From the NCBI RefSeq assembly GCF_008801605.1, contig NZ_VZPJ01000002.1, positions 124,001-188,000 of the forward strand: a stretch of DNA of 64,000 nt, written 5' to 3'. The translations under genes and the position numbers were made by a program. Position 1 is the stretch's first letter. The number at the start of each line of letters is the position of its first letter. Below are positions 1 through 8,380 of this stretch, piece after piece. A model generated the notes under the pieces. It did not search any database. It worked only from the letters and a program-made list of their open reading frames with translations, and was not told where the DNA came from. The stretch comes from Pseudomonas brassicacearum subsp. brassicacearum (GTDB lineage Bacteria; Pseudomonadota; Gammaproteobacteria; Pseudomonadales; Pseudomonadaceae).

Positions 1-166
1 TCATGCATTGATCGACAGCCCGGTCAGTGCCCTCGGCGGCCAGGGTGCTGCGCACCAGGCCACGACGCAGCAAGTCGAGCCGAGCCTCCCAACGGCGCTC
101 AAGCTTTTCCTGCTGTTCGATACTCTTGAGGTACTTCTCTCTCCAGCGTTCAGCGTCGTCGCTCAT
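1..166 (-). CDS. Diguanylate cyclase, N-terminal 55 residues only (DgcH-like)
   Basis: This is the start of a minus-strand gene cut by the window edge. It begins [20 protein letters not shown] and continues with a charged helical stretch ending near TDRAVDQCM. From memory this matches the N-terminus of the GGDEF protein encoded beside the EEP hydrolase and dsbA in P. aeruginosa (PA5487, DgcH), but the GGDEF domain itself is outside the window. The ATG overlaps the TGA of the upstream hydrolase gene (ATGA at 163-166), so the two are probably translationally coupled. The identity rests on the N-terminal match and the conserved gene order. Confidence 0.7.
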   Translation of the reverse strand, partial: MSDDAERWREKYLKSIEQQEKLERRWEARLDLLRRGLVRSTLAAEGTDRAVDQCM

Positions 167-1041
167 TCATCGGATCCGCGAGGGGCAGGACTCAGCGCGG
201 GGAATGCATCGGCCGTGAGCGAACCTGGCAAACGAATTTCTACCGCGACCGGCAGGTGATCGGAAATGGGTTGGGCCAGCACCTCGACGCGTTCGAGGGT
301 CAGGGTCGGGCTCAACAGGATATGGTCCAGGCAGCGCTGGGGGCGCCAGCTGGGGAATGTCGCTTCCAGTTGTGGGGCGAGCAGGCCGAGATCGCGCAGG
401 GGCGAAGTCTGCAGCAAATCGGTGGCATGGGTGTTCATGTCGCCCATCAGCACCTGGTGCTTGTAGCCGCCGATCAGCTCGCGAATGTACGCCAGTTGCA
501 TCGTCCGGGTACGCGCTCCGAGCGCCAGGTGCATCATGACCACGACCAGCGCCTCGGGACCTTCGCCGAAACGCGCGAGGATCGCCCCGCGGCCCTTGGG
601 GCCCGGCAGCGGATGGTCTTCGATCGCCCACGGGCGCAAGCGGCTCAACACACCATTGCTGTGTTGGCCGAGACGTCCGAGGTTGCGATTGAGTTGCTGG
701 TACCAGTAGGGAAAGGCGCCCAATTGGGCCAGGTGTTCCACCTGGTTGACGTAGCCTGAGCGCAAGCTTCCGCCGTCGGCCTCTTGCAGGGCCACCAGGT
801 CGAAGTCCTTGAGCAGGTCGCCGATTTTCTGCAGGTTACCGGCACGCCCGGTGTGCGGCAGCAAATGTTGCCAGCCGCGAGTCAGGTAATGCCGGTAGCG
901 CTCGGTGCTGATACCCACCTGGATATTGAAACTGAGCAGCCGCAAGCGGCTGTCGCCAGGCAAGCCCGTGGACATGACATGATGCTCGTTGACCCGCGGC
1001 TCATGCAGGCCAACGATGCGTTCGGTGCTCCAGCGGGCCAT
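163..1041 (-). CDS. Endonuclease/exonuclease/phosphatase (EEP) family hydrolase
   Basis: A 292-residue protein of the metal-dependent EEP superfamily, which includes DNase I, exonuclease III and inositol phosphatases. The catalytic landmarks are all visible in order: LLSFNIQ (Asn39), LQEADG (Glu87), MMHL (His171), MGDMNTH (Asp201 and Asn203), CLDHILLSP, and the terminal SDHLPV (Asp261, His262). No signal peptide or membrane segment is seen, so it is probably cytoplasmic. The substrate cannot be told from sequence. It sits between dsbA and the cyclase gene, whose start codon it overlaps, as in other pseudomonads (PA5488 in P. aeruginosa). Confidence 0.85.
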   Translation of the reverse strand: MARWSTERIVGLHEPRVNEHHVMSTGLPGDSRLRLLSFNIQVGISTERYRHYLTRGWQHLLPHTGRAGNLQKIGDLLKDFDLVALQEADGGSLRSGYVNQVEHLAQLGAFPYWYQQLNRNLGRLGQHSNGVLSRLRPWAIEDHPLPGPKGRGAILARFGEGPEALVVVMMHLALGARTRTMQLAYIRELIGGYKHQVLMGDMNTHATDLLQTSPLRDLGLLAPQLEATFPSWRPQRCLDHILLSPTLTLERVEVLAQPISDHLPVAVEIRLPGSLTADAFPALSPAPRGSDE

Positions 1042-1056
1042 GGGCGTGGGCCGCGC

Positions 1057-1698
1057 TTAGTTGGCAGCAGCCTTGGTGGCCGCTCGCTCTTTGGCGATCA
1101 GCTGGTCGGCCAGCTGCAGCGCTTCATTTGCGCCACCGGCGGAGCCGATGTCAAAGCGGTACTTGCCGTTGACGATCATGGTCGGTACGCCAGTGATTTC
1201 GTATTTCTTCGCCAGTTCCTTGGCCTTGTTGATCTGGCCCTTGATGGCGAAGGAGTCGAAGGTCGCCAGGAACTTGTCCTTGTCGACACCCTGGGTGGCG
1301 AGGAAATCCGCCATCTCTTCTTTCTTGACCAGCTTCTTGCCTTCTTTCTGGATCGCGTTGAATACCGCCGCGTGAACCTTGTGCTCGACGCCCATGGATT
1401 CGAGGGTCAGGAACATCTGGCCGTGGGCGTCCCATGGGCCGCCGAACATGGCAGGAATGCGTACGAAGTTAACGTCTGACGGCAGCTTCTCGACCCATGG
1501 GTTGATGACCGGCTCGAAAGCGTAGCAATGCGGGCAGCCGTACCAGAACAGCTCCACGACTTCGATCTTGCCAGGTGCCGCCACCGGAACGGGGTTGGTC
1601 AATTCGACATAGGGTGCGGCGGGCTTTTCAGCGGCTTGGGCAGTTACGCCGAACAGGCTGGCGGCGACGAGCGCGGCGCTGATGATCAGATTACGCAT
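1057..1698 (-). CDS. dsbA: Thiol:disulfide interchange protein DsbA
   Basis: Periplasmic oxidase that introduces disulfide bonds into exported proteins. It is 213 residues long with a signal peptide cleaved near AQA-AEK (residue 22). The thioredoxin-fold active site CPHC is at residues 55-58 within FWYGCPHCYAF, and the cis-proline loop is TGVPTM (Pro172). Its reoxidant DsbB is not in the window. The stop lies 15 bp upstream of the EEP hydrolase start on the same strand, suggesting co-transcription. A terminator for the upstream cytochrome gene (1793-1820) implies that dsbA has its own promoter. Confidence 0.96.
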   Translation of the reverse strand: MRNLIISAALVAASLFGVTAQAAEKPAAPYVELTNPVPVAAPGKIEVVELFWYGCPHCYAFEPVINPWVEKLPSDVNFVRIPAMFGGPWDAHGQMFLTLESMGVEHKVHAAVFNAIQKEGKKLVKKEEMADFLATQGVDKDKFLATFDSFAIKGQINKAKELAKKYEITGVPTMIVNGKYRFDIGSAGGANEALQLADQLIAKERAATKAAAN

Positions 1699-1792
1699 GC
1701 TTTACTCCTGGACAATGAGGGGGCCTCGCAGGACCTGTTTCTAAGACAGACCGTGGCGGGTTCAAGTTCTCTAGTGTAACGGCAGCGGCCAC

Positions 1793-1820
1793 AAAAAAGG
1801 GCGGCCAAAGCCACCCTTTT
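1793..1820 (-). terminator. Rho-independent terminator of the cytochrome c4 gene
   Basis: Read on the minus strand, AAAAGGGTGGC pairs with GGCCGCCCTTTT around a short loop and runs into six Ts. It lies downstream of the cytochrome c4 stop and separates it from dsbA. Confidence 0.75.
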
Positions 1821-1896
1821 GATGCTCGCATCGACAGATTAATCGAGCGTTAACGTTGCAAGGGATGTACGCCCCTCGCAACGCCAGCCAAAGGCC

Positions 1897-2508
1897 TCAG
1901 TGCAGGCCCTGGATGTAGCTGGATACCGCGGCGATATCTTCGTCGCTCAGCTTTTTCGCAATGCTCTGCATCGGCTTGGTATCGCCGTCGTTGGTCCGGC
2001 CACCGTCTTCTTTGCGGAAGTCGGTCAGCTGCTTGCCTACGTACTGGGCATGCTGGCCGCCCAAGTGCGGGAAGCCGGCTGCAGCGTTGCCTTTGCCGTC
2101 AGGCGAGTGGCAGCCGGTGCAGGCTGGAAGCCCTTTGTCCAGGTTGCCACCGCGAAAGAGCGCTTCACCACGGGCCACGAGCTTGGGATCGGCGGCGCCA
2201 ACGCTGCCTTTCTGGCTGGCGAAGTAGGCGGAGATATCAGCCAGGTCCTCATCGCTCAGGTTGGTCAGCAGGCCGGTCATTTCCAGCACCGTGCGCTTGC
2301 CGGACTTGATGTCGTGCAGTTGCTTGTTCAGGTAACGTTCGCCCTGGCCCGCCAGTTTCGGAAAGTTGGGCGCCATGCTATTGCCATCCGGGCCGTGGCA
2401 GGCTCCGCATACGGCCGCCTTCGCCTGACCGGCAGCGGCATCGCCAGCGGCGTGGGCTACGCCGGATATCCCCAAGGTCAACAGCAGACTCACGATCAGT
2501 TTGTTCAT
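1897..2508 (-). CDS. cc4: Diheme cytochrome c4
   Basis: Periplasmic electron carrier of 203 residues that feeds electrons to terminal oxidases. A signal peptide ends near AHA-AGD (residue 20). There are two c-type heme sites, VCGACH (Cys34, Cys37, His38) and ACTGCH (Cys130, Cys133, His134). The two halves are internally similar, each ending with a YF or YI helix, as expected for the tandem cytochrome c fold of c4 (PA5490 type). It follows the c5-like gene on the same strand, so the two probably form one unit. Confidence 0.94.
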   Translation of the reverse strand: MNKLIVSLLLTLGISGVAHAAGDAAAGQAKAAVCGACHGPDGNSMAPNFPKLAGQGERYLNKQLHDIKSGKRTVLEMTGLLTNLSDEDLADISAYFASQKGSVGAADPKLVARGEALFRGGNLDKGLPACTGCHSPDGKGNAAAGFPHLGGQHAQYVGKQLTDFRKEDGGRTNDGDTKPMQSIAKKLSDEDIAAVSSYIQGLH

Positions 2509-2554
2509 CAGCTAATCCAACTACGGCTAAGGGTTAAAGAGTTATGGACCGGGT

Positions 2555-2845
2555 TCACTCGCTCATCCACTGGATGATGGCTCGGTAATCCTCGGCACTG
2601 CAGTCCATGCACAAACCACGCGGCGGCATCGCCTTGAAACCCTGGGTCACGTGTTGCACCAGCGTCTCCATACCTTTCGCCAACCTCGGCGTCCAAGCTT
2701 CCTGATCGCCCTTGCGGGGCGCCATGGGGAGTTGGCCGGAATGACAGGCACCACAAACACGGTTGTACACAGCTTCCGGATCCTGTGTAGCCTGAGCGCT
2801 GTAAAGCGGCATCAAGACACCGGCAGCTAGCAGCCATTTCGTCAT
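2555..2845 (-). CDS. Cytochrome c5 family monoheme protein
   Basis: A small periplasmic cytochrome of 96 residues. The first ~20 residues form a signal peptide. The heme site is VCGACH (Cys31, Cys34, His35). The likely axial methionine is Met73 in KAMPPRG. A second cysteine pair, CMDC (Cys79, Cys82), is the disulfide typical of the c5 subfamily. It lies 46 bp upstream of cytochrome c4 and is divergent from engB, the arrangement known for PA5491. It probably shuttles electrons alongside c4. Confidence 0.9.
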   Translation of the reverse strand: MTKWLLAAGVLMPLYSAQATQDPEAVYNRVCGACHSGQLPMAPRKGDQEAWTPRLAKGMETLVQHVTQGFKAMPPRGLCMDCSAEDYRAIIQWMSE

Positions 2846-2961
2846 AAAACGACCTTTTCAGGGTTGGGAACGAGCTGCGTTCTAACGCGCAATTTCGGTC
2901 GGTCGCTCCCGTGAACTTCATCCTACGCTGGGACAAAGCGCACACAAAATCTGCGGCATTA

Positions 2962-2967
2962 TATACT
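2962..2967 (+). promoter_or_regulatory. Probable -10 element of engB (TATACT)
   Basis: TATACT lies 70 bp upstream of the chosen engB start in the space divergent from the c5 gene. No convincing -35 hexamer is seen at 17 bp. Its position downstream of an earlier in-frame ATG (2911) argues against that longer start for engB. Confidence 0.45.
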
Positions 2968-3036
2968 GGCGTCACTGAAACGGAAACGACACAGCTTGCC
3001 GCGTCCATTCCCGACGCCGCCCACATCGGAAATCCC

Positions 3037-3678
3037 ATGCAACTGAAGAACCCCATCCTCGGCCTGTGCCAACAGTCCACCTTCATGCTCAGCGCCGCCA
3101 AAGTCGATCAATGCCCAGACGACGAAGGCTTCGAAGTGGCTTTTGCCGGGCGTTCCAATGCCGGCAAATCCAGCGCGCTGAACACCTTGACCCACGCAAG
3201 CCTGGCACGCACCTCGAAAACCCCCGGTCGCACGCAGCTCTTGAACTTCTTCAAGCTAGACGATGAACGGCGTTTGGTCGACCTGCCCGGCTACGGCTAC
3301 GCCAAAGTACCGATCCCGCTCAAGCAACACTGGCAGCGTCACCTGGAAGCCTACCTGGGCAGCCGCGAAAGTTTGAAAGGCCTGATCCTGATGATGGACA
3401 TTCGCCATCCGATGACCGACTTCGACCTGTTGATGCTCGATTGGGCGGTCGCCAGCGGCATGCCGATGCACATCCTGTTGACCAAGGCCGACAAGCTCAC
3501 CTACGGCGCGGCCAAAAATACCTTGCTCAAGGTGCAGTCGGAAATTCGCAAGGGCTGGGGCGACGCGATCACCATCCAGCTGTTCTCGGCGCCCAAGCGC
3601 ATGGGCCTGGAAGAAGCCTACACGGTGCTGGCCGACTGGATGGAATTGGCGGACAAGGGCAGCGAAGAGGCCGAATAA
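3037..3678 (+). CDS. engB: Ribosome-biogenesis GTPase EngB (YihA/YsxC)
   Basis: Essential GTPase in late 50S subunit assembly. The protein has 213 residues from [11 protein letters not shown]1 is GRSNAGKSS, switch I follows with [10 protein letters not shown]3 is [10 protein letters not shown], and G4 is TKAD. I chose the ATG at 3037 because family members begin with this motif and a -10 element lies between it and an upstream in-frame ATG at 2911. It converges with ErsA and polA. The C-terminus after VLADWMEL is variable and acidic, as in other pseudomonads. Confidence 0.95.
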   Translation: MQLKNPILGLCQQSTFMLSAAKVDQCPDDEGFEVAFAGRSNAGKSSALNTLTHASLARTSKTPGRTQLLNFFKLDDERRLVDLPGYGYAKVPIPLKQHWQRHLEAYLGSRESLKGLILMMDIRHPMTDFDLLMLDWAVASGMPMHILLTKADKLTYGAAKNTLLKVQSEIRKGWGDAITIQLFSAPKRMGLEEAYTVLADWMELADKGSEEAE

Positions 3679-3692
3679 GCCAAATCGCAGGC

Positions 3693-3825
3693 AAAAAAAA
3701 CCCCGGACTTCTTATGGGGAGGGGGAAGTTCGGGGTCCAAGTTCCGGACCGCTAGGGCGGGGTCCAGATATCTGCCAACACTTAACACAACATAGGAGCA
3801 TTGAAGGGCTTCACCAGCCTTTCAA
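3693..3825 (-). ncRNA. ersA: ErsA small RNA (Spot 42-position sRNA next to polA)
   Basis: About 133 nt on the minus strand between convergent engB and polA, the locus of ErsA in P. aeruginosa and of Spot 42 in enterics. The 3' end is a clear intrinsic terminator: CCCCGAACTTC pairs with GAAGTCCGGGG (one mismatch), followed by eight Ts (3693-3737). Just upstream of the predicted 5' end is a sigma-22/AlgU promoter. ErsA is an Hfq-dependent envelope-stress regulator that acts on targets such as algC mRNA in P. aeruginosa. The exact 5' end is inferred from promoter spacing. Confidence 0.85.
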
Positions 3826-3829
3826 AATC

Positions 3830-3857
3830 TCTGAGTGGCAATTCACGGGTTTAGTTC
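3830..3857 (-). promoter_or_regulatory. AlgU (sigma-22/RpoE-type) promoter of ersA
   Basis: On the minus strand GAACTA is followed by a 17-bp spacer and TCAGA, a close match to the AlgU consensus GAACTT-N16/17-TCTGA. It sits 5-8 bp before the predicted ErsA 5' end. This predicts induction of the sRNA by envelope stress. Confidence 0.75.
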
Positions 3858-3956
3858 AGATTATTTTTGGAAATAACTGTAGGAATCTTCAGAGCTAATG
3901 AAGCCGTGCCTGGATTTTCGGTGACTCGGTGTGGCATGGGTTGGCTGGGCTGACGC

Positions 3957-4046
3957 CATCGCGAGCAAGCTCGCCCCCACAGGGTGTTGAGCTCGATATC
4001 CGGCTCGACACAAAACCCGCGTGGGAGCGAGCTCGCTCGCGATGAC
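3957..4046. repeat. Inverted pair of REP palindromes (REPIN)
   Basis: Two REP sequences in opposite orientation: 3957-3984 with core GCGAGCAAGCTCGC and 4021-4046 with core GAGCGAGCTCGCTCGCGA. This is the commonest REP family of the P. fluorescens group. They lie between the ErsA promoter and the polA stop. Similar units occur at 8247-8379, 12177-12256 and 34409-34506. Confidence 0.85.
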
Positions 4047-4101
4047 AATCGTCCATTCCCCGCAGCCCTATCAGCCGACACCAATTCCCTGTGCTAGGGA
4101 A

Positions 4102-6870
4102 TCAGTGCGCCTCGTCCCAGTTATTGCCCACGCCCACTTCCACCAGCAGCGGCACGTCCAGCGTGGCGGCGGCGCTCATGTGCTGGCGGATTTCGTCGCG
4201 TACCTGGTCGACCAGGTCTTCACGCACTTCCAGCACCAGTTCGTCGTGTACCTGCAGGATGACCTTCGCATCCAGCCCGGACGTTGTCAGCCAGCGGTCC
4301 ACAGCCACCATGGCTTTCTTGATGATGTCAGCCGCCGTGCCCTGCATCGGCGCATTGATGGCCGTGCGCTCGGCGCCTTTGCGCAGGGCCGGATTTTTCG
4401 CGTTGATGTCCGGCAGGTACAACCGGCGACCGAAAATGGTTTCGACAAAACCTTGCTCGGCCGCCTGGGCGCGGGTGCGTTCCATGTACGCCAGCACACC
4501 CGGGTAGCGGGCGAAGTAGCGGTCGATGTAAGCCTGGGACTGCTTGCGATCGACGCCGATCTGCTTGGCCAGGCCGAACGCGCTCATGCCGTAGATCAAG
4601 CCGAAGTTGATCGCCTTGGCGCTGCGGCGCTGGTCCAGGGTGACGGCTTCCAGCTCAACGCCGAACACCTCGGCAGCGGTGGCCCGGTGCACATCCAGGT
4701 TATGGCGAAACGCATAAAGCAGGCCTTCGTCCTTGGCCAGGTGCGCCATGATCCGCAGTTCGATCTGCGAGTAGTCCGCCGCCAGCAGCTTGTAGCCTTT
4801 CGGCGCAACGAACGCCTGGCGGATACGTCGGCCTTCGGACGTGCGGATCGGAATGTTCTGCAGGTTCGGGTCGATGGACGACAGGCGCCCGGTCGCGGCG
4901 ACGGCCTGTTGATAATTGGTATGGACGCGGCCCGTGCGGCTGTTGATCTGCTCCGGCAGGCGATCGGTGTAGGTGCTCTTGAGCTTGCTCAGCGAGCGGT
5001 ACTGCATCAGCACCTTGGGCAGCGGGTAATCCTGCTCTGCCAGCTCGGCGAGCACCGCTTCGGCGGTGGACGCCTGGCCCTTGGCGGTTTTGCTGAGCAC
5101 CGGCAAGCCGAGCTTTTCATACAGGATCACACCCAATTGCTTCGGCGAGCCCAGGTTGAATTCCTCGCCGGCGATGGCAAACGCCTCACGCTCCAGCGCC
5201 ACCAGTTTCTCGCCCAACTCGACACTCTGCACACCCAGCAGGTTGGCATCGACCAAAGCCCCCTGGCGCTCGATGCGCGCCAGGACCGGCATCAGCGGCA
5301 TTTCGATGTCGTTGAGCACCGTGCCCAGGCTTGGCGTGACGGCCAGCTTTTCCTGCAAAGCCTGATGCAGGCGGAAGGTCACGTCGGCGTCTTCGGCGGC
5401 GTAAGGGCCGGCCAGTTCCAGGGAGATCTGGTCGAAAGTCAGTTGCTTGACCCCTTTGCCCGCAATGTCCTGGAAATCGGTCTTGCTTTGGCCCAGGTAC
5501 TTGAGCGCCAGGCTGTCCATGTCGTGGCGGGTCGCGGTGGAGTCCAGCACGTAGGATTCAAGCATCGTGTCGAAGGCGATGCCCTGGACCAGGATGCCGT
5601 TGTTCTGGTCGCCACCGATGGCGCAGTTGGCCAGGATGTTGGTTTCGAACTTGGCGTGCTGGCCGACCTTGAGCTTGTTCGGGTTTTCCAGCAGCGGCTT
5701 GAGCGCCTTGAGCACCGTGTCGCGGTCCAGTTGCTCCGGCACGCCCATGTAGGAGTGGGTCAGCGGGATGTAAGCCGCCTCGAAAGGGGCCACGGCGAAC
5801 GACAAACCGACGAGTTGCGAATGCTGGGCATCGCCGCCGTTGGTTTCGGTGACGAAGGCAAACAGCGGCGCTTTGTCCAGTTTGGCCAGCCACGCGTCGA
5901 AGCGCGCCTGATCGAGGATGACCTCGTACTTGGCCTCGGCAGCGCCGGGCTGTTCTTCGGCAACTTCGACGATCTCCTGGCCGGCACGCTTGGCGTCCCG
6001 CTGGTTCTCTTCGAACCAGCTCTTGAATTCCAGCAGCGTGTACAGCTCGGCGAGTTTCTCGTGATCGGGCGTGCCCATTTGCAGGTCGTCGAGGCCGACA
6101 TCCAGCGGTACGTCGGTCTTGATGGTCGCCAGCTCGTAGGAAAGCAACGCCATTTCCTTGTGCTCTTCGAGCTTGGCGGCCAGGGTCTTGGCGCCACGGA
6201 TCGGCAAGGTGGCGACGATGTCCAGTTGCGCATACAGCTCGGTCAGGCCGCCATTGACGCCCACCAGCAGGCCGGAAGCGGTCTTCGGTCCGATACCCGG
6301 AACGCCCGGGATGTTGTCGGAAGAATCGCCCATCAACGCCAGGTAATCGATGATCTGCTCGGGAGCGACGCCAAACTTCTCCTTCACGCCAGCCACGTCC
6401 AGGGCGCTACCGGTCATGGTATTGACCAAGGTAATGTGCCCGTCGACCAACTGCGCCATGTCCTTGTCGCCAGTGGAGATCACCACCGGACGGTCGGCCG
6501 CCGCGCTGCTGCGGGCCAGGGTGCCGATCACGTCATCGGCTTCGACGTTGTCCACGCATAGCAGCGGGAAGCCCAGGGCCTTGACGCTGGCATGCAACGG
6601 CTCGATCTGCACGCGCATGTCGTCGGGCATGCTCGGGCGGTTGGCCTTGTATTCGGCGTACAGCGCATCGCGAAAAGTCCCACCCTTGGCGTCGAAGACC
6701 ACGGCGAACGGACTGTCTGGATACTGCTTGCGCAGGCTCTTGAGCATGTTCAGTACGCCCTTGACCGCACCGGTCGGCAGGCCTTTGGACGTGGTCAGCG
6801 GTGGCAGCGCGTGAAAGGCGCGGTACAGATAAGAAGAACCGTCCACCAGGACGAGGGGGGCTTGGCTCAT
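4102..6870 (-). CDS. polA: DNA polymerase I
   Basis: Replicative gap-filling and repair polymerase of 922 residues. In order it has an N-terminal 5'-3' exonuclease domain (VDGSSYLYRAF, VEADDVIGT, GDSSDNIPGVPGIG), a 3'-5' exonuclease-like domain, and the family A polymerase core with motif A DYSQIELRIMAH, the O-helix RRSAKAINFGLIYG and motif C VHDELVLEV. I chose MSQAPLVLVD over an in-frame start 12 bp earlier. Two exonuclease metal ligands are changed: the DTET position reads VTET (Val340) and the KYD/KFD position reads KFE (Glu409). Asp in YAAEDADV is kept. Proofreading may therefore be weakened; polymerase motifs are intact. Confidence 0.96.
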   Translation of the reverse strand: MSQAPLVLVDGSSYLYRAFHALPPLTTSKGLPTGAVKGVLNMLKSLRKQYPDSPFAVVFDAKGGTFRDALYAEYKANRPSMPDDMRVQIEPLHASVKALGFPLLCVDNVEADDVIGTLARSSAAADRPVVISTGDKDMAQLVDGHITLVNTMTGSALDVAGVKEKFGVAPEQIIDYLALMGDSSDNIPGVPGIGPKTASGLLVGVNGGLTELYAQLDIVATLPIRGAKTLAAKLEEHKEMALLSYELATIKTDVPLDVGLDDLQMGTPDHEKLAELYTLLEFKSWFEENQRDAKRAGQEIVEVAEEQPGAAEAKYEVILDQARFDAWLAKLDKAPLFAFVTETNGGDAQHSQLVGLSFAVAPFEAAYIPLTHSYMGVPEQLDRDTVLKALKPLLENPNKLKVGQHAKFETNILANCAIGGDQNNGILVQGIAFDTMLESYVLDSTATRHDMDSLALKYLGQSKTDFQDIAGKGVKQLTFDQISLELAGPYAAEDADVTFRLHQALQEKLAVTPSLGTVLNDIEMPLMPVLARIERQGALVDANLLGVQSVELGEKLVALEREAFAIAGEEFNLGSPKQLGVILYEKLGLPVLSKTAKGQASTAEAVLAELAEQDYPLPKVLMQYRSLSKLKSTYTDRLPEQINSRTGRVHTNYQQAVAATGRLSSIDPNLQNIPIRTSEGRRIRQAFVAPKGYKLLAADYSQIELRIMAHLAKDEGLLYAFRHNLDVHRATAAEVFGVELEAVTLDQRRSAKAINFGLIYGMSAFGLAKQIGVDRKQSQAYIDRYFARYPGVLAYMERTRAQAAEQGFVETIFGRRLYLPDINAKNPALRKGAERTAINAPMQGTAADIIKKAMVAVDRWLTTSGLDAKVILQVHDELVLEVREDLVDQVRDEIRQHMSAAATLDVPLLVEVGVGNNWDEAH

Positions 6871-6944
6871 GAGCAGGATCAACCTTTTCGGCGGGTCCGG
6901 GGCTAGAATAGCGGGACCGTTGACGACAAAGGGACAAGGTTATC

Positions 6945-7232
6945 ATGCGTACACTAAATCGCCTGTTACTGGCTGGCTTGTTTGCAATCACCCCGTTGGC
7001 CGTCATGGCGGCGGATGACGCCCCCTCGGCGGACCCGGACGTCACCATCCGGACCGAAGGAGATAAAACCATTCAGGAGTATCGGCAAAACGGATTTTTG
7101 TACGCGATCAAGGTCACGCCCAAGCACGGCAAGCCTTATTTCCTGGTACGCGCCGATGGCACTGATGCAAACTTCATCCGCTCGGACCAGCCGGATATGC
7201 TGATCCCTTCGTGGAAAATCTTTGAGTGGTAG
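6945..7232 (+). CDS. DUF2782 periplasmic protein
   Basis: A 95-residue protein with a signal peptide (cleavage near VMA-ADD, residue 22) and a small beta-rich domain, including the conserved-looking YAIKVTPKHGKPYFLV and the C-terminal IPSWKIFEW. This is the DUF2782 family, found in gammaproteobacteria between polA and thrB (PA5494). No catalytic motif is seen and the function is unknown. It is divergent from polA and lies 59 bp upstream of thrB, with which it is probably co-transcribed. Confidence 0.85.
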   Translation: MRTLNRLLLAGLFAITPLAVMAADDAPSADPDVTIRTEGDKTIQEYRQNGFLYAIKVTPKHGKPYFLVRADGTDANFIRSDQPDMLIPSWKIFEW

Positions 7233-7291
7233 TACCGCTCTGCACTTCAACCGGCGCCCGCTGAAGGGCGCCCGTACTGGCAGTTTTAACC

Positions 7292-8242
7292 ATGTCTGTG
7301 TTCACGCCCCTGGCTCGGCCCGAGCTGGAAACCTTTCTCGCCCCTTATGGGCTTGGCCGCCTGCTTGATTTCCAGGGGATCGCCGCCGGCAGCGAAAACA
7401 CCAATTTCTTTATCAGCCTGGAGCAGGGCGAATTCGTCCTGACCCTGGTCGAGCGCGGTCCGGTGCAGGAAATGCCGTTCTTCATCGAACTGCTGGACGT
7501 GTTGCATGACGCCGACCTGCCGGTGCCCTACGCCTTGCGCACCACCGACGGCGTCGCGCTGCGAGAACTGGCGGGCAAGCCGGCACTGCTGCAACCGCGC
7601 CTGGCCGGCAAGCACATCAAGCAGGCCAACGCCCAGCACTGCGCCCAGGTCGGCGAGTTGCTGGCGCATCTGCACCTGGCGACTCGCGACAACATGATCA
7701 AGCGCAAGACCGATCGCGGCCTGGACTGGATGCAGGAGGAGGGCGCCAAGCTGCTCTCGCACCTCGACGCCGAGCCGCGTCGGCTGCTCGAGGCGGCGCT
7801 GGATGAAATCGCCCTGCAGAAGGTCGGCATCCTGGCGCTGCCGCGCGCCAACATCCATGCCGATCTGTTCCGCGACAATGCGATGTTCGAAGGCACGCAC
7901 CTGACCGGGCTGATCGACTTCTACAACGCCTGCTCCGGGCCGATGCTGTATGACGTGGCCATTGCCTTGAATGACTGGTGCTCGGACGACGACGGCATGC
8001 TCGATGGCCCCAGGGCGCGAGCGCTGCTGGGCGCCTATGCGGCGCTGCGACCGTTTACCGCCGCTGAGGCGCAACTGTGGCCGACCATGCTGCGCGTGGC
8101 GTGCGTGCGGTTCTGGCTGTCGCGGTTGATCGCCGCTGAATCCTTTGCCGGGCAGGATGTGTTGATTCACGATCCGATGGAGTTCCAGCAGCGCTTGGCG
8201 CAGCGGCAGACGGTTCACACGGTGTTGCCTTTCGCCCTTTAA
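7292..8242 (+). CDS. thrB: Homoserine kinase (ThrB, APH-fold type)
   Basis: Phosphorylates L-homoserine with ATP in threonine biosynthesis. At 316 residues it belongs to the aminoglycoside-phosphotransferase-like ThrB of pseudomonads, not the GHMP kinase of enterics. Visible motifs are the nucleotide-binding GSENTNFFI near residue 30, the catalytic loop IHADLFRDNAMF near residue 190, and the metal-binding LIDFYNAC. It starts 59 bp after the DUF2782 gene and ends just before a group of REP palindromes. Confidence 0.92.
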   Translation: MSVFTPLARPELETFLAPYGLGRLLDFQGIAAGSENTNFFISLEQGEFVLTLVERGPVQEMPFFIELLDVLHDADLPVPYALRTTDGVALRELAGKPALLQPRLAGKHIKQANAQHCAQVGELLAHLHLATRDNMIKRKTDRGLDWMQEEGAKLLSHLDAEPRRLLEAALDEIALQKVGILALPRANIHADLFRDNAMFEGTHLTGLIDFYNACSGPMLYDVAIALNDWCSDDDGMLDGPRARALLGAYAALRPFTAAEAQLWPTMLRVACVRFWLSRLIAAESFAGQDVLIHDPMEFQQRLAQRQTVHTVLPFAL

Positions 8243-8246
8243 ACAG

Positions 8247-8379
8247 CATCGCGAACAAGTCTTGCTCCCACAGCAGTAAGCGACTGTTCCTGTGGGAGCA
8301 AGGCTTGCCCGCGATGAAGGCGATGAAATCTTTCAGAAATCGAGTCGCCTATGTCGCGAGCAAGCTTTGCTCCCACAGG
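8247..8379. repeat. Three REP palindromes between thrB and znuA
   Basis: Units at 8247-8272, 8290-8316 (inverted) and 8351-8379, each a variant of TGGGAGCAAGCTTGCTCGCGATG. They fill the whole convergent gap between thrB and znuA. They are non-coding and may limit read-through or protect 3' ends. Confidence 0.85.
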
Positions 8380-8380
8380 G

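Noticed and set aside
2911..3036. N-terminal extension of EngB from an upstream ATG
   Set aside because: The extension lacks family similarity and a -10 element lies inside it; the canonical start is at 3037.
2508..3101. A 197-codon minus-strand frame overlapping the c5 gene
   Set aside because: The cytochrome frame with its heme motif explains the region; this frame shows no signal peptide or heme site in register.
4021..6561. A long plus-strand open frame (over 800 codons) opposite polA
   Set aside because: It is the mirror of a GC-rich, codon-biased gene. The translation is low-complexity (His, Gln, Arg, Val-rich), has no known motif, and polA is certain on the other strand.
8247..8379. 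REP palindromes as rho-independent terminators of thrB
   Set aside because: They lack T tracts; they are better described as dispersed REP units, although they may affect mRNA ends.
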